Of a DNA stretch of 64,000 nt, positions 44,929 to 57,412 are shown piece after piece. The translations under genes and the position numbers were made by a program. Positions within the stretch are counted from its first letter, which is position 1. The number at the start of each line of letters is the position of its first letter. The notes beneath the pieces are model-generated. The model was not told where the DNA came from and made no database searches. It worked only from the letters and a program-made list of their open reading frames with translations. Origin of the DNA: Austropuccinia psidii (lineage: Eukaryota > Basidiomycota > Pucciniomycetes > Pucciniales > Sphaerophragmiaceae); the NCBI GenBank assembly GCA_023105745.1, contig JALGQZ010000015.1, positions 23,231,499 to 23,295,498 on the forward strand, given 5' to 3'.

Positions 44929-47900
44929 AAAAGTGCATCAGGGAAGATGAAACCAATTGGTACAATTATCAAGGAGATAATTATACCCCATAGTAAAGGT
45001 AATATAAGACTCAACCCAGATTTTGTTGTGTTTGAATATGCCCACATCCAAGGATTTTTACTGGGAACAGACTACCAGAGGATTTATGGCATTGATATTT
45101 ACAATAGTGAAAACAGGAATATTACCTTAGGTACAAACAAGGAAAATAAATTTTCACTTGGTCTATACCAAATGTCTACCCATGACACTCTGGAAGAATT
45201 ACTGAATGAATTAAAAGAGGGCCAATTAACCACCAACCTCACCAGTAAAGGAACATTTTGCTTACTAAAAATGCTGAGGAAAAAGGACTAGCTTTTTCCA
45301 TAGGTTAAGAACCTTTAGGAAAAATAAGAGGCCATGATATACAATTATCTCTAGATGTGGAAAGACCTTATCCACCCATGCTGAGTAGACCTCCATATCC
45401 AGAAAGCCTGGAAGCCAGGAAAGAAATCGAGAAACACCTCAATGAGCTCCTAGAAATGGATGTCATCAGCAAGATAGGACATAATGAAATAGTGGAAATC
45501 ATGACTCATGTCATTATCACCTGGAATAATGGCAAATCTAAGCTGTTTGGGGATTTCAGAGCCCTGAATAACTACACAAACGCTGATAGGTACCCTATAC
45601 CAAGGATACCCCATGCCCTAGACAAACTGGCAAAAGCCAAATATATAACCAAGATGGATTGTATGAGAGGTTTCCATCAGAATGGATTTGAACCAAGCTC
45701 CCTGAAGTTACTCAAAATTATATGCCATATGGGTATATATGAGTACACCTGGGTGCCATTTGGCCTCAAAAATGCACCGGTCCACTTCCAAAGGATGATG
45801 GTCACAATATTTCAAGAATAAGTATTAGAAGGCTGAATTTTAGTATATATTGATGACATCATCATATACTCAGAGACATGGGAAGACCATATGCAGTACA
45901 TAGACAGAGTACTAAGTAAATGTACACTCATCAATCTGAAAATTTCACTTAAAAAGTGCAATTTTGTCCAAAAAGAATTACTGGAACTAGGACATAAAGT
46001 CTCAGGCCTTAGTCAGGAAAAAGACCAAAATAAAGTATCAGCAGTACTTCAAAAGTAAGTACCAAAGATCATCAAAGAGATGAAATCTTTCCCTGGGTTT
46101 GCGAGCTAGTACAGAAACCACGTCAAACATTTTGCTCACATAACTATTAGTCTATATAAGTTATGCTGAAAAGATTTAGCTTTTTAAGTTACCAAGGAAA
46201 TGAGAGATGCATATGAGAGTATCAAACCTGAACGTACTAATGCACCTGTCATGATACTCCCTGACCTTTAGTGAACATTCAATCTTTACATAGATGCAGC
46301 TTGAAGTAAAGGATTGGAGCTGCCCTACACCAAAGACAAATTGTGGATGGTGAACCAAGGGGAGGGGTAATATGCGACATCTCCAGGAAACTGAAAGATT
46401 CAGAAGCTAGGTATGGAGCAACCCATACTGAATGCTTATCCCTAGTCTGAGAGGTAGAAAAACTCCATGGTTGGCTGGAGGGTGAATCCTTTGAAGTCTA
46501 CACAGACTGCACAGCACTCAAGTCCTTATTTCATATAAAGACTACCAATCGACACACTTTGAGGTGGAAAATAACCATCCAAGAGTATAGAGCTAACATC
46601 ACCATCATATACAAAGAAGGCAAAAGCCACACCAATAAATATGGACACTGGATCATGTCAAATACAACCCAGCTTAGGACCTTGAAGTAGAAGCCAAGAT
46701 CCCTATCCACTTCATGGAAATAGACAGGAAGAAAAACTTCAGATTTTTTGAATGGGCACCAGAAAGCGGTACCCCAGACAGTGAAGACACTGAATCAGAA
46801 GGAACAGAAACTCCCATATTGCGGATAGGTTCCTCAGAACTACACAATCAGTTCTCCAGTGCAGTAATGAAGACTTATTCCAAACACAAACAGTGTGGCA
46901 TATTGTTGCAACTCCTTCAATAGAGATATAGAAGCCCAGTTAGAGGAACCCTGGTTGAGGGACTATAAAGATAACAAGTTTTTCCTTTTAGATGGACTAC
47001 TCTATCGCAGAGAGAAGCATACAAGTACCTTAACAGTGATAGACAGGGTCCACATATGTGTGATCCTGCAGGAATGTCCTGACTGCCCCTATATGGGACA
47101 CATGAGTGAAGACAGGACCAAGAAAAAGGTAGAAAGCACAGCTTGGTGGCCCAAATGGGAGAAACAGTTGAGTGAATATATCAGCACTTGTTAAATGTGC
47201 CAAAATGAAAACAGAAAACATGGGGAAAAATATGGGCTACTCCAACACATAGAAGAACCCAAACACCCATGGGAAACCATCAATATGGACTGGGTCACAG
47301 GACTTGTCCCAGGAGGCAAAGCAAATTTCAATGCCTTACTAGTCATAGTTTATAGGTATCCAAAAAGTTTTAGGTGATCACCATGTCATTAGGAGGACAC
47401 AGCAATGGATACAGCTTTTTTTATTTTGGAATAACATCATAGACCCATGTGGAGTCCCAAAAATCATCATTAGTGATAGGGACCCAAAATTTGCATCAGA
47501 AGTTTGCACCAACCTCTGTGAAACTCTGGGTAAAAACTTCCATTCTACACAGCTTACCATCCATAGACAGATGGTTTAGCTGAAAGGATCATAAAAACAA
47601 TGGAGAACAACATTAGAAGGTTCTGTGCATATGGAATGGAATATAAAGACCATGGGGGATATATTCATGACTGGGTTACACTTCTACCAGCCGTCCATCT
47701 GGCTTACAACACAAGCCAGAACTCTACCACATGAAAATCACCCTCACAGGTAGAAAAAGGGTGGTAACCCTTGTTCCCTGGGGATCATCTGAAGACGAAT
47801 CTTCTAACTATCCACCCCATAGCCAAGGACTTCCATGATATGTGGAAGAGAGATTTTGAAACAGCTGCTAAGTGAAAATCTGAAGCTAAGTAGTACAGAA

Positions 47901-48375
47901 AGCAGAGGTATGACAAGACACATATGGAACCAGACATCAAATAAGGGGACCAAGTGTTAGTGTCTACACTCAACTTCAATAATCTCAAGGGACCAAAGAA
48001 AATGAGAGATTCATTTTTGGGGCCCGTCACTATCATTAGACTGATAGGGATGAATTCTGTGGAGATTAGACTCACAGAGCAATTCTCCAGGAAACACCCA
48101 ATATTCCCAGTGAGTCTGTTCAAACCATACTTCCAGACAGGAGAGGACAAGTTCCCCTCCAGAAAGAAGACTAACACTCCACCAGACACAGTAGGAGTGA
48201 AGTAGTCCCCTTGACGCTTAAAGAAAATCATCAAGGCCAGGAATGTTAGACTGAATGGTAAAGACCAAAGACAAGATTTGGTTAGATTTAAAAACCAGAC
48301 AGTATAAAAAGACAAATGGTTGGAAGAGGATGCCATAAAAGATTGGAACCTGCATCTGAGAAGATTAAGGGACTC
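44929..48375 (+). pseudogene. pol remnant of B1 (protease end, RT, RNase H, integrase, chromodomain)
   Basis: 44929-45291 is the protease C-terminal half (FLLGTDYQRIYGIDIY). RT is open at 45357-45821 (GDFRALNNY, PFGLKNAPVHFQRM) and continues after stops with VYIDDIIIYSETWED near 45845. RNase H has TDCTALKSLF near 46506, with several stops before it. The integrase zinc site is at 46895-47200 (ECPDCPYMGHMSEDRT). MDWVTG lies near 47285, ISDRDPKF near 47470 and LAERII near 47575. The GPV module (RDSFLGPVTII) is at 48005, and the chromodomain tail (DKWLEEDAI) is near 48310. At least a dozen stops or frameshifts make it non-functional. Confidence 0.9.
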
Positions 48376-48407
48376 TAGGACGACAGAACAGTCTCATCAA
48401 TGATGAG

Positions 48408-48427
48408 CCTTTTTTGGAGGGAGGGTA
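48408..48427 (+). other. Polypurine tract of B1
   Basis: CCTTTTTTGGAGGGAGGGTA abuts the 3' LTR. The reverse complement of its core recurs at 51231 in element C. Confidence 0.7.
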
Positions 48428-49839
48428 TGTCAGCCTGTGACTCAAGACAAGAGCACAAGGATTCCAGCCAAACAGCATAAACCAATGGTGAAGCTAAGAT
48501 ACCACCAAAACATGAAGCTGAGCCAAAACAGCTCAAAATGTTTCAAAAGAAATGGGAAACTCACCTATTTCCAAATATACAAGTCCTATCATCATAGGAC
48601 AAAGAATAACAGAGTTATTCCTTCTCAAAGTTGTAACTGAGCATAAATCTTAATTTTCACCTCAAATACAAAATCCAGAGGAAGACACTTAACTCCAGGA
48701 AATTGGTTTTCAAATTGGAGCTATGGGTCTGGGCTATCTGATGATACTAGCCAAATTGAGGTAACACCAAAACTACAGAAGTTATCGCCCAAATACAGTC
48801 AAATCAGGGTGAATCAAATATTCACCTTCCATGTAAACTCTACAGTTTTAGTGTGAGATACTTAAAGTGGGGTCTTTTCGGACAGAGAAAAATCAGGGAT
48901 ATCTTATGGTGCCATTCACTTCCCCATATCCCATCTAGATCAAATGATATGGAGAAAACAAGCTCCATGAAGATATTGAGAAAATAATATATCTGAATAA
49001 CAAAGTTGGACATGGCATAGCTTTTTTGTATTTAATTTTACCATTCCAAATGAGGTAACATTGTGTGGATACCATCCAGGAATACACAATAAACCACCTT
49101 TGAGCTCAGTATCTCAAAGACTGATAGAGTTATAGCAGTTTTAAGGTCAAAATCCCATAATGGGGCCAATACAATTTTTCTGTGGGATAATATCCCATAA
49201 CCATGATTATGAGGTCTCAAAAAGATGAAGAAGCACGTTTTTACTTCAACATCTCATAGTTCATTCAATAATGGAGTCCTATACAGGTTCTGTACAGCAT
49301 TCTACACGTCATACATCTCAGAAGAGGGCTGTGTGGTCCCCAGATCAACAACTTCACCCTTTATTGGTGAAAACTGCCCAGATGTGGTTTCAAGACCACA
49401 TCTGAGCCCAATACAGAGTATACAGGCCTTGTGAAAACCACAAGTAAGTACTCTGAAGTGAAAAATCTTCACTTCATCCATCTTCAATGGTCTTGAGGAA
49501 ATTTTCACCCAATTTCAGGATAAAAAGGGCCCTTCCTCTGCCCAAAAGAGGAATACCCATTCTGCTCTTGAATTACTATGTAGTAAAATTTTCAAAAACA
49601 GTTATAATCTTTGAAAATAATCAGGTATAACTATAATCTTAATTATTTTAGCCCTTACTATAACAAACCAATTGGTAAAGCTGTGCCCAGAGCTTTCCAC
49701 AGCTCTCACCACCACTAAATCCTTTTAGTAACTCCCTTTATATCAATAAAAATCTTTCTCTTATCATTTTATTTGTCTAAAAATTATGTTAAAGCTGTGC
49801 ATACTGTTATTTTCACTTTATCATAGACTCAGCCTGACA
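48428..49839 (+). repeat. 3' LTR of B1
   Basis: 1412 bp, same termini as the 5' LTR. Scattered substitutions between the two show the insertion is not recent. Confidence 0.93.
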
Positions 49840-49844
49840 TAAGC
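49840..49844 (+). repeat. Target-site duplication of B1, right copy (TAAGC)
   Basis: Partner of TAAAC at 36993-36997. Confidence 0.8.
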
Positions 49845-51228
49845 ATAGTCAGAATTGTGGTTTTGGGACCACAAATGATCATTCTGGATCAATGAAGGGT
49901 GAAAAATCTTGTCAAAGTTCACATCAAAATTTTTATGACACATCAAAAGTATTTGAATGACTAATTTTAGTCATTTGGGGTGGGTTTAAGCTTGAAAATC
50001 CTTTAATTGAAGTATGAAACCAGTATTGGTTGACACAGGTTTGGCCAGAAAACTCCCAATACAGATATAACGGGAGATAATTGAGCTATCAAGAATCCAA
50101 GAGCACAAAATTGAAGGTCTTAATGAGCTCTCCGATTTGCTATGATCTATGTTTACCCTCCTCAAAAATAGCCAAAGGTATAAGGGTGTTAAGTTGTTTG
50201 CTGTATCTTTGTATATCAGTATGTGGATTCAAAAACATCCAAGTAAGATCTCATTTTTAATTTGAAAGCTCTCTGTATTCTTATGATACAAAATTGTAGG
50301 TATTTATGAGCTCTACATTGTGGTATACTCCACAGTACAGCTGTATGGATATATGACAAAGATACAGAGCTTTCTTTGTATTGCTTTTTTCATAAAGAAT
50401 GTCTTTTGGGTAATAGCCCTCTGAAATAAGCTCCCTTTGCCAATTTTGGAGATACAGAGGTCTAAGGTATCTCAAAAAGTGACTCTCATTTAGATCCTTC
50501 TTTGATGTACTTTTGTACATCAGTATGTGGCTTCAAAAATGTCCAAGCCATATATCTTTTCCAATGTAGACGATATCTGTATTCTAATGCTACATAATTT
50601 TAGTGCAGGATGAGCTCTACATTTTGGTATACTTTACAGTACAGCTGTATGAATATATGGCAAAGATACAGGTATTTCTCTATATTGCTATCTTAAGAAA
50701 TATTGTATTCTGAATGATAAAATTTTGAGCAAAGAAACCTTTCCAAATTTTGGAGATAAAGAGGTCCAGGGTACTTCCAACTGAGAACCTCATTTATAGC
50801 TTCCATTTGGTTATAATTTTTTACAGTTTTGTGCAAGCCCTCTTTGACTTTAAGGGGTTTATTTGGTGAAAAATGGGTTATAATGGTATTTAATGAAGTA
50901 AAAGTGCTATATGAAAATGGATAGTACGATTGGATAGCTCTCATTGAGAGATTTAATAAAACTAAAATTTTGATTGTGGTTGGATTAAATACTCATAGGC
51001 TCAATGAGAGGTGAAAATATAGTTTTTACTTATTTTATTTTAGCTTCCAGTGGTTGTATCTTTGTTCTTTCTTATATTATTTGGATAATTTTTTCATATT
51101 ACTTTTTGGGTGTTTTCCCACTTTATATTGATTCCTGTATGGAAAGTATTTTGTAAATACTGGCTATACCATTATTTATGGTATTTTGAATATCATGCTG
51201 GTGCTCTGTTTGGAGTCCCAGGCTGACA
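49845..51228 (-). repeat. 3' LTR of C, part right of B1
   Basis: Ends GGCTGACA as the other reversed B-family LTRs do. Contains two tandem copies of a roughly 300-bp subrepeat (from about 50204 and about 50506, each with CAGTATGTGG.TTCAAAAA and later GGTATACT..ACAGTACAGCTGTATG). The solo LTR at 187-1697 has one. Confidence 0.85.
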
Positions 51229-52750
51229 TATACTCCCTCCAAAAAAGGCTCATCATTGATGAGAGTCTTTTTTCCTCATTGAGGTTCTTAATTGTTTAAA
51301 ATGGAAATATTTATACGTAATATTCACAAGTTTTACCCACTTGTCTTTGTCTGGTGGTTTATTCTTTTTTTATCAGATATCATCTATAGGAATATATTTT
51401 CATTTTATTGGGGTTGTAAGTTTCTTTCTTGTTATTACCCAATTTTCAAGTAACTCTCTGTAGAATTATGTATTCGTATTACATATATTCTGTCATACTC
51501 TGTACCTATTGATAATCCATCAATCTCAGCGTTTTCAAGTACCACAAATTCAATCTGTAATATGAGATTTCTCTTGTGTGTGGTATTATGATGACTTTTC
51601 CAATTATTCAAGCTGAATTAATTTTCTCTGAACCCCTCAGAAAGATTTAGTAGCTTTAATGTCTTTTTCTATGGTTAGATTAAGTCTTCCTTTGCTATAA
51701 TGTGACTTATAGGGTGAACTATCTCCAATCAATGTCTTTATTCTGAAATTTGTATGACATTTGCTATGTCATCAATTCTTCTTATGCTGATGCATCTGCA
51801 CTTTACTGCATGCCCTAAGTCACCCAGAAGCTTTTTCAGACACTTGTGATTTTTCATCTCTATTGTTATTTTTTGATCAATATATTTAAGTATTTTGGTT
51901 TGTTTAAGAAACCATTCATTAGGTTATTTCTCTTTAGAGTATCTGTCTCTCTCAAAAGAGACATATTTTTGCCAAATAAAAGTACCAATACTTCAATTTT
52001 GAATTATTTGGGTTTTCCACCATTTTCAGATTTTCTTCCATGTATTGCTTTCATTTCAGTGTACCATATGTTTTCAGTGCCTCTGAATGCAGCTTTGAGT
52101 CTTGTCGTGATCCAGTAGTTTGGTATATTAGGGAATTCAAAAAAGTCTATTAATATAGTCCTTGAGTTCCATGTGATCATATTGTTTCTCAGATTAAGTG
52201 AGGATCTCACCATATTTGTAAATAGATTCACACCTTAGCCTTGGAGGCTGATATTAAGGAGCTTATTTTTATGAGATTTCTTCTTCTTTCACTTTCTGGG
52301 ATTTGTAGATGACAGGTTGATCACCTTGTCTTGTGTGAGGGAAGAAATTTCCTTCTTGTTCCTATTTCTCATACAGGTAATCCATGTCTTTTCAAATGTT
52401 GTCCTGCTGTTTCTGGACATTTCTTAAGTCCCCCTTCATAGTCTGCTGTTCCTCTAGTATTTAGTTCTACTTTCTATTTGTTTTTTCAAACTCTGCCCCA
52501 AATTTTTTGCTAAATTTGCCTGTGAGTCTTTGATGAATGTATCTTGGGAGATAATTTCATTCATTTATTGTTTTAATTTCTGAACTAACTGCTTGTACAT
52601 GATCATATGTCCTTTCTATGAATTTTCCCATGTTGAAAAGTTTGAAACTACTACGTCTGGAATTCTTGGCTTCAAAATTCTGAGGGGGAATTTCATCATC
52701 AATAGGAATAAGCTGACACTCAATTTATTCTGAGCTATAAACAATATTAG
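51229..52750 (-). pseudogene. Chromodomain end, protease and gag remnants of C
   Basis: Read on the minus strand from 52750 down. The gag capsid part includes the stretch 52231-52004 with WNSRTILIDFFEFPNIPNYW, comparable to B1's HMELIDHIDRLL...PDY. The protease end follows (LQIEFVVLENAEIDGLSIGT, about 51570-51500). Then only about 250 bp remain before the purine tract, with a DKW motif like the B1 chromodomain tail. RT, RNase H and integrase are absent, so the element lost most of pol by deletion. Many stops are present. Confidence 0.7.
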
Positions 52751-52849
52751 CAGGTACAGTGAATTTTTGGGTTTTGGCTACCTCCTGGAATAATTCTAAA
52801 GAAGGATGTGATTATTGCTTCTCTTTTCTGAAAAAGTCTTGCTTTTTAT

Positions 52850-53650
52850 TTGGGGCCATTTCCTTTCCTGGAACTACAACGGATGACTGGAGAGTCCTGA
52901 AAAAATTGTCCTTTGGATTTTAAATCCTGTAGCTTTTGGACTGTTTTGGGGAATATAGAATTTATCCCTCCATGCCTTTCTTTAACTGAATCAGATTGGG
53001 CTCTTCCATATGTCACAAATTCTCTATTTCTTCAATTTCTGCCTTATGTGTTACTATTCATGTTTCTCTATATTTTAAAAGGATGAAATTTCTGTTGAGA
53101 TTACAACTTTTTATCTCTATCAGAAGATTTTGGTAAGTCAGTTTATTGACTAAGAATTTCTGACTTATTTTTTCAATTTTGGCCCATGATGCTGCCATGG
53201 TGAACATTTTGTTGTCCATACTGCAAGTGAACAACTATTTCAGGACTAGATGCATCTGAGTGAATGTTCCTGCATCTTTCCAATTTCTTGGTTGGACTTG
53301 GTTGAATTTTTTTGGGAATGCGACTTTGGGAATGAATTTCCTGATGGTAAGTCCCTTTCTGGTCATTTGATCCAGCAGGTGGTTGTCTTATTCCTCTTCT
53401 ATTTCTTCCTTGCCAAATTTCTGGCTTATTTCTTGGTTATTAAAGACCTCTGAGAAATTCTGGTGCCATTTTAAAAAATGACAAAAGAAAAAAAACACTG
53501 TATTTCTTAAGGTTTGTTTACCTTCAAGAGGTAATTGGACATATTTCCGCTTTATAATTTTTGGTGATTTTCCTTTAGATCTGATAAAGCTGTCAATCAC
53601 TATTATATTTTTGTCAAGCTTTCTGGTTGATTCAACCTGTTTGTTCAATG
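52850..53650 (-). pseudogene. ORF1 remnant of C
   Basis: On the minus strand, segments RNWKDAGTFTQMHLVLK, CSMDNKMFTMAASWAKIEK and KLTYQNLLIEI (about 53290-53105) line up with B2 ORF1 (PEDWKDIDQVLQIHQLLK, SMDNKRFNLATHWAEL, IDFKDLMVIT). The 86-codon stretch at 53648-53388 corresponds to the region just before it. Several stops are present. Its conserved position between leader and gag supports ORF1 as a normal part of the B/C family. Confidence 0.65.
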
Positions 53651-54948
53651 TCTTATTGGGCTTCTTGTTTCTTTGTGAAGGTATTGGTGTCCACTATTTT
53701 GAGTTTTATTACAAATTCACATTGTCTCTTTTTTCCTTTGCTTTTTGAAAATTACTCCTTGTGTTTGGGGATGACACAAATATATTTTTCTGGAATTGTG
53801 TCTAAAGGGGAATATATTATTATTACACTTGAAAGAAAAATACAAAATATTTTGATTCAATTTGAATAAACAAAATTCCAGTCTTCTACTGTTATTTCTT
53901 CTGGATTTGGTTTAATTTTTTTGAAATATTTTATTTCTTTATTTTTTAAAGAAATAACAGTTTTAAAGATTTTTGTTTTAACTATTTTTTATGAGTAGAA
54001 TATTTAATATCAAAGATTTATTTTATTTTATCAAGCTCAAAGATTATTTTGAAAATATGTTATTGACTTATTGAAATGGAAAGAAAAACTTCTGATTGTA
54101 AAAGTCCTAGTTTTTCTTTCTCTTTGGAAGTAAAAAAAGCTCAATATCTTATTTTACAATAATTGTATTGAATAATGAAGTTCTTTTTTGGCATTTCTAT
54201 TTGAGTCTTCATCAAATAAAAAGAAATTTCAATGATACTTTTCCTCAATTTGAGTAAAAGGGATTTCATTCAGTAATATAGAGATTGACTATTAAAGATT
54301 TAGAATAATGAATATTATGATTTCAATCCATTTTTATAAATTTTGGTAAATAATATTATTATTTTCATTTGAATACACTATTTGAATATGGAAATTACTA
54401 TGAATTACTAATAATGATTACTTATTATGATTATGGTTTATTTATTCCTTTGATTATGTATCAAAAACAATTAATCAGTTATTTCCTCAACTTGAGTAAA
54501 AAAAAAGATTTTTACTCAGTAATATCCAATTTGAATATTACAGAATTGAGATAATAATAAAATTATTATTTAAACATTTATTGTTGATTTTCAATTAAAA
54601 ATATTATTCCAAATAATTTTCACACAATTTGGGAAAAGTAATATTTTTTATTCAAGTATACTACTTGTATATGAAGAGAACTTTGAACAATTAATACAAA
54701 TGACTTATTATTATGAATTTTTTTGGAAAATTGCAATATGAAGCTTTAAAAGGTCTCTATATTCAAACAAACAAGAATTTATATTATATTTTCATAATAA
54801 AACGTATTACAATTAGAATAAAAATGAAAAAAATTGGACATTTTACCTACGTTTATAGTAAAAAACCTCAAAAAATAAGGAACATAGTCCAAAAAGCACC
54901 TAAATACGTCTAGAGGTGTTCCAAAGCATGGCCAGGCCCCAAAAATGT
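53651..54948 (-). other. Leader region of C
   Basis: AT-rich, no credible ORF. It ends next to the 5' LTR with GGCCAGGCCCCAAAAA, the reverse complement of the primer-binding motif seen in A and B. Any leader intron sites are too eroded to identify. Confidence 0.5.
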
Positions 54949-56070
54949 CAGGGTGGGTCTATTAAGTAGCTTAGAAATAGTAAATAAAGGCTAGCACTAT
55001 GATTGTGACACAGTAAAAATAATTTTAAAATTACATAAAATGGTCCACTGTTGAATGATAACAGTGGTGATTCATCTACTGAGAAGCTTAGCTGCAATGA
55101 TTCAATATCAATTGACTGTAAACATCAGTACAATAATTAATCAATTTAATTATATCAACATTATCCTAAGATTAGTATGGGTATAAGACATTTTGAATAT
55201 TTAAGAATGCTAATTAATTGATGATGAGGTCCTTTTCCAGTCAGAAATGTTTTCCTTTTAGCCCTTTTGGTGACTTTGAAGGGCTTTAAAGCTTTTCACA
55301 TATCTAAAGAAGGAGAATATTTATTCTGGAGGCTTGATTGTAGCTCTTTACTATCAATTCTGATGTCAGCATAGTCAGGATTGTGGTTTTGGGAGCACAA
55401 ATGATCATTTTGGATCAATACAGGGTGAGGAAAGTCTTCACAGGATGCATCAGAGCTGTTATGAAATGTACATAGTGTTTGCATGAGTGATATTAGTCAT
55501 TATGGGATGTTTTAAGCTTTAAAGAACCATTATTTCAAGTATCAAGCTAGTAATGATTGGTACAGATTTGGTACAAACCAGTATTGGACAAAAGCCTTCC
55601 AACCCAGATATCTAGGTCAGTTTCTGGGATATCAGGAACAAAAGAGAACAGTCTTGAAGGGATAAATGAGCTTTTAAAATAGGTATGCTTCATGATTACT
55701 CTTTGTAAAATTAGTAAAAGCTCTAAGGGTTTTAATTTTTGGTTGTATTTTTGTACATCAGTATGGGGCTTCAAAATATTCCAAGCCAGATATTGTTTCC
55801 AATTTGGAAGATATTTTTATTTCAATGATAAAGTATTTGAGGGCTTGATAAGATTTGAATTTTGGTATACTTTATAGTACAGCTGTGTGAATATATGGAA
55901 AAGACACAGGGGGTTTTTAATATTGCTATTCTCATAAAACCTGTATGTTGGATGATAAAACATTGAGAAAAGATCCCTTTGCCAAATTTGGAGATATAGA
56001 GGTCCAAGGTATTTCAAATTGTGAATCTCATTTATATCTTTTTTGATATACTTTTTTACATCTGTATGTG
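54949..56070 (-). repeat. 5' LTR of C, part left of solo LTR D
   Basis: Starts TGTCAGGGTGGG (LTR end on the minus strand) and aligns with 187-1697 and 49845-51228, including one 300-bp subrepeat unit. Confidence 0.85.
56066..56070 (+). repeat. Target-site duplication of D, left copy (ATGTG)
   Basis: Identical to 60070-60074; the C LTR reads continuously (CAGTATGTGGCTTCAAAAA) if D is removed. Confidence 0.85.
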
Positions 56071-57407
56071 TGTGAGCGTGTGAGATATGTATGACATACC
56101 CATAAGGCCACAAATGACTTTATACAAAATTGATTTAGTCTTGTACAGACTTATGAATTGAATTTCAAACAAAAAATAACAAAAAAAACATAAATTTATT
56201 TTGGATGAACAAATTTATCATTATTATGTCATTTTTTGGATCATACACCAAAAATAACCTTGGGTAGACCCATAGGGTGTTATACCCAAAAATGGTTATC
56301 TCTTATGTTATTAGAAGATTTGAGAATCTCACATTTAAATTGAAACTTTTTTATCATTTTTTAAAATTGTTCAATTTAAGCTTATTTAAGCTTAAATGTG
56401 AAGTTGCATAAGGTTTATGCAAACTCACCAAACTTTTAGTTAAAATTTAGGTGTTGTGTATATATACTAAATTGCTAAGGATTTTCCATACAGAATATAT
56501 ATCCTGTGTGAGAACAATTTAAAAGGGTTTAAGGCCATAGTAGGTATTCAAATAAATAAAAGGGCAAAAAAATGCAGAAAGGTAGGACAAAGGAAAAAGG
56601 ACAAATGGAGCAGGGGTACCCAAATTTTGGGATCTGAAAGGACTTTCTTGAAGTTGTCCACCTTCATTGCAGGATTTTTCACCTTATTTAAGATTTAATA
56701 TTAGACTTTGATACAACCTTAAGGTTTAAACTGGTTTTATCCCAATTTGGACAGGAGCTTGAAGCTGCCAAAGGGGAAATCCCAATATGAAAGCTTGGAA
56801 TCCATATTTTGAAAACTTTCAAAGCTTAAATAAGCTTAAAAATTAAAATTTAAAAGTATCAAAACCTTATCAAAACTCAAGGTTTGGTGTGTATTGCTAT
56901 TTTACCTGGAAAAATAGCAATAACCTCAAAATATATTTAAAATCCAATTCTTAATGGATTTGCTTGAACTTTCCACAAAGGTTACAAATTGATGTCATCT
57001 GTGTATAATTAAATTTGAATTATCTTCTTAAAAAGGTTTAATTGCTAATCAGCCTTTAAATTAAAATTTTTAATTATCCTTAAATAAAATTAAGATTTCT
57101 CTAGAAATTAATCACAGAGTCAATTTAGAGATTTTTTCTTGAAACGTTGCTTCAAAGGTATCCATTTAATTAATTCTAATATAAAGAGACTTGCTTCATA
57201 TTAAAGCTGAACATAATTGAGCCAAAAGAGGATTAAAGCTACTTGGAGTTAGGAATAACACTGGTAACTTCAAATTGGGATTAAAAATAAGCTACCTTAA
57301 GTTGAGAACCTTACTTTCAAGCATGGTTCTTCACTTTTGACCTGAGAACTCCCTCTATATCCATGATTAATCATGAGAGCTTCCCTTCAGGCATAAAAAG
57401 AGCCTAC

Positions 57408-57412
57408 AAATC
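57408..57412 (+). repeat. Target-site duplication of A3, left copy (AAATC)
   Basis: Identical to 59249-59253. Confidence 0.93.

Larger units (their letters stand above)
36998..49839 (+). mobile_element. Degenerate Ty3/gypsy chromovirus B1
   Basis: Plus-strand element with LTRs of 1414 bp (36998-38411) and 1412 bp (48428-49839). Its interior has ORF1, gag, protease, RT, RNase H, integrase and chromodomain in order. All coding parts carry stops or frameshifts, so it cannot move by itself. It contains a GGCC-rich island and an unidentified block (about 43206-44928) inside the protease. It inserted into the 3' LTR of C. Confidence 0.93.

Noticed and set aside
50281..50944. Minus-strand ORFs of 79 and 83 codons sharing residues (LRYLRPLYLQN, YPGPLYLQN)
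   Set aside because: The similarity comes from the two tandem 300-bp LTR subrepeats; the same stretch is broken in the other LTR copies.
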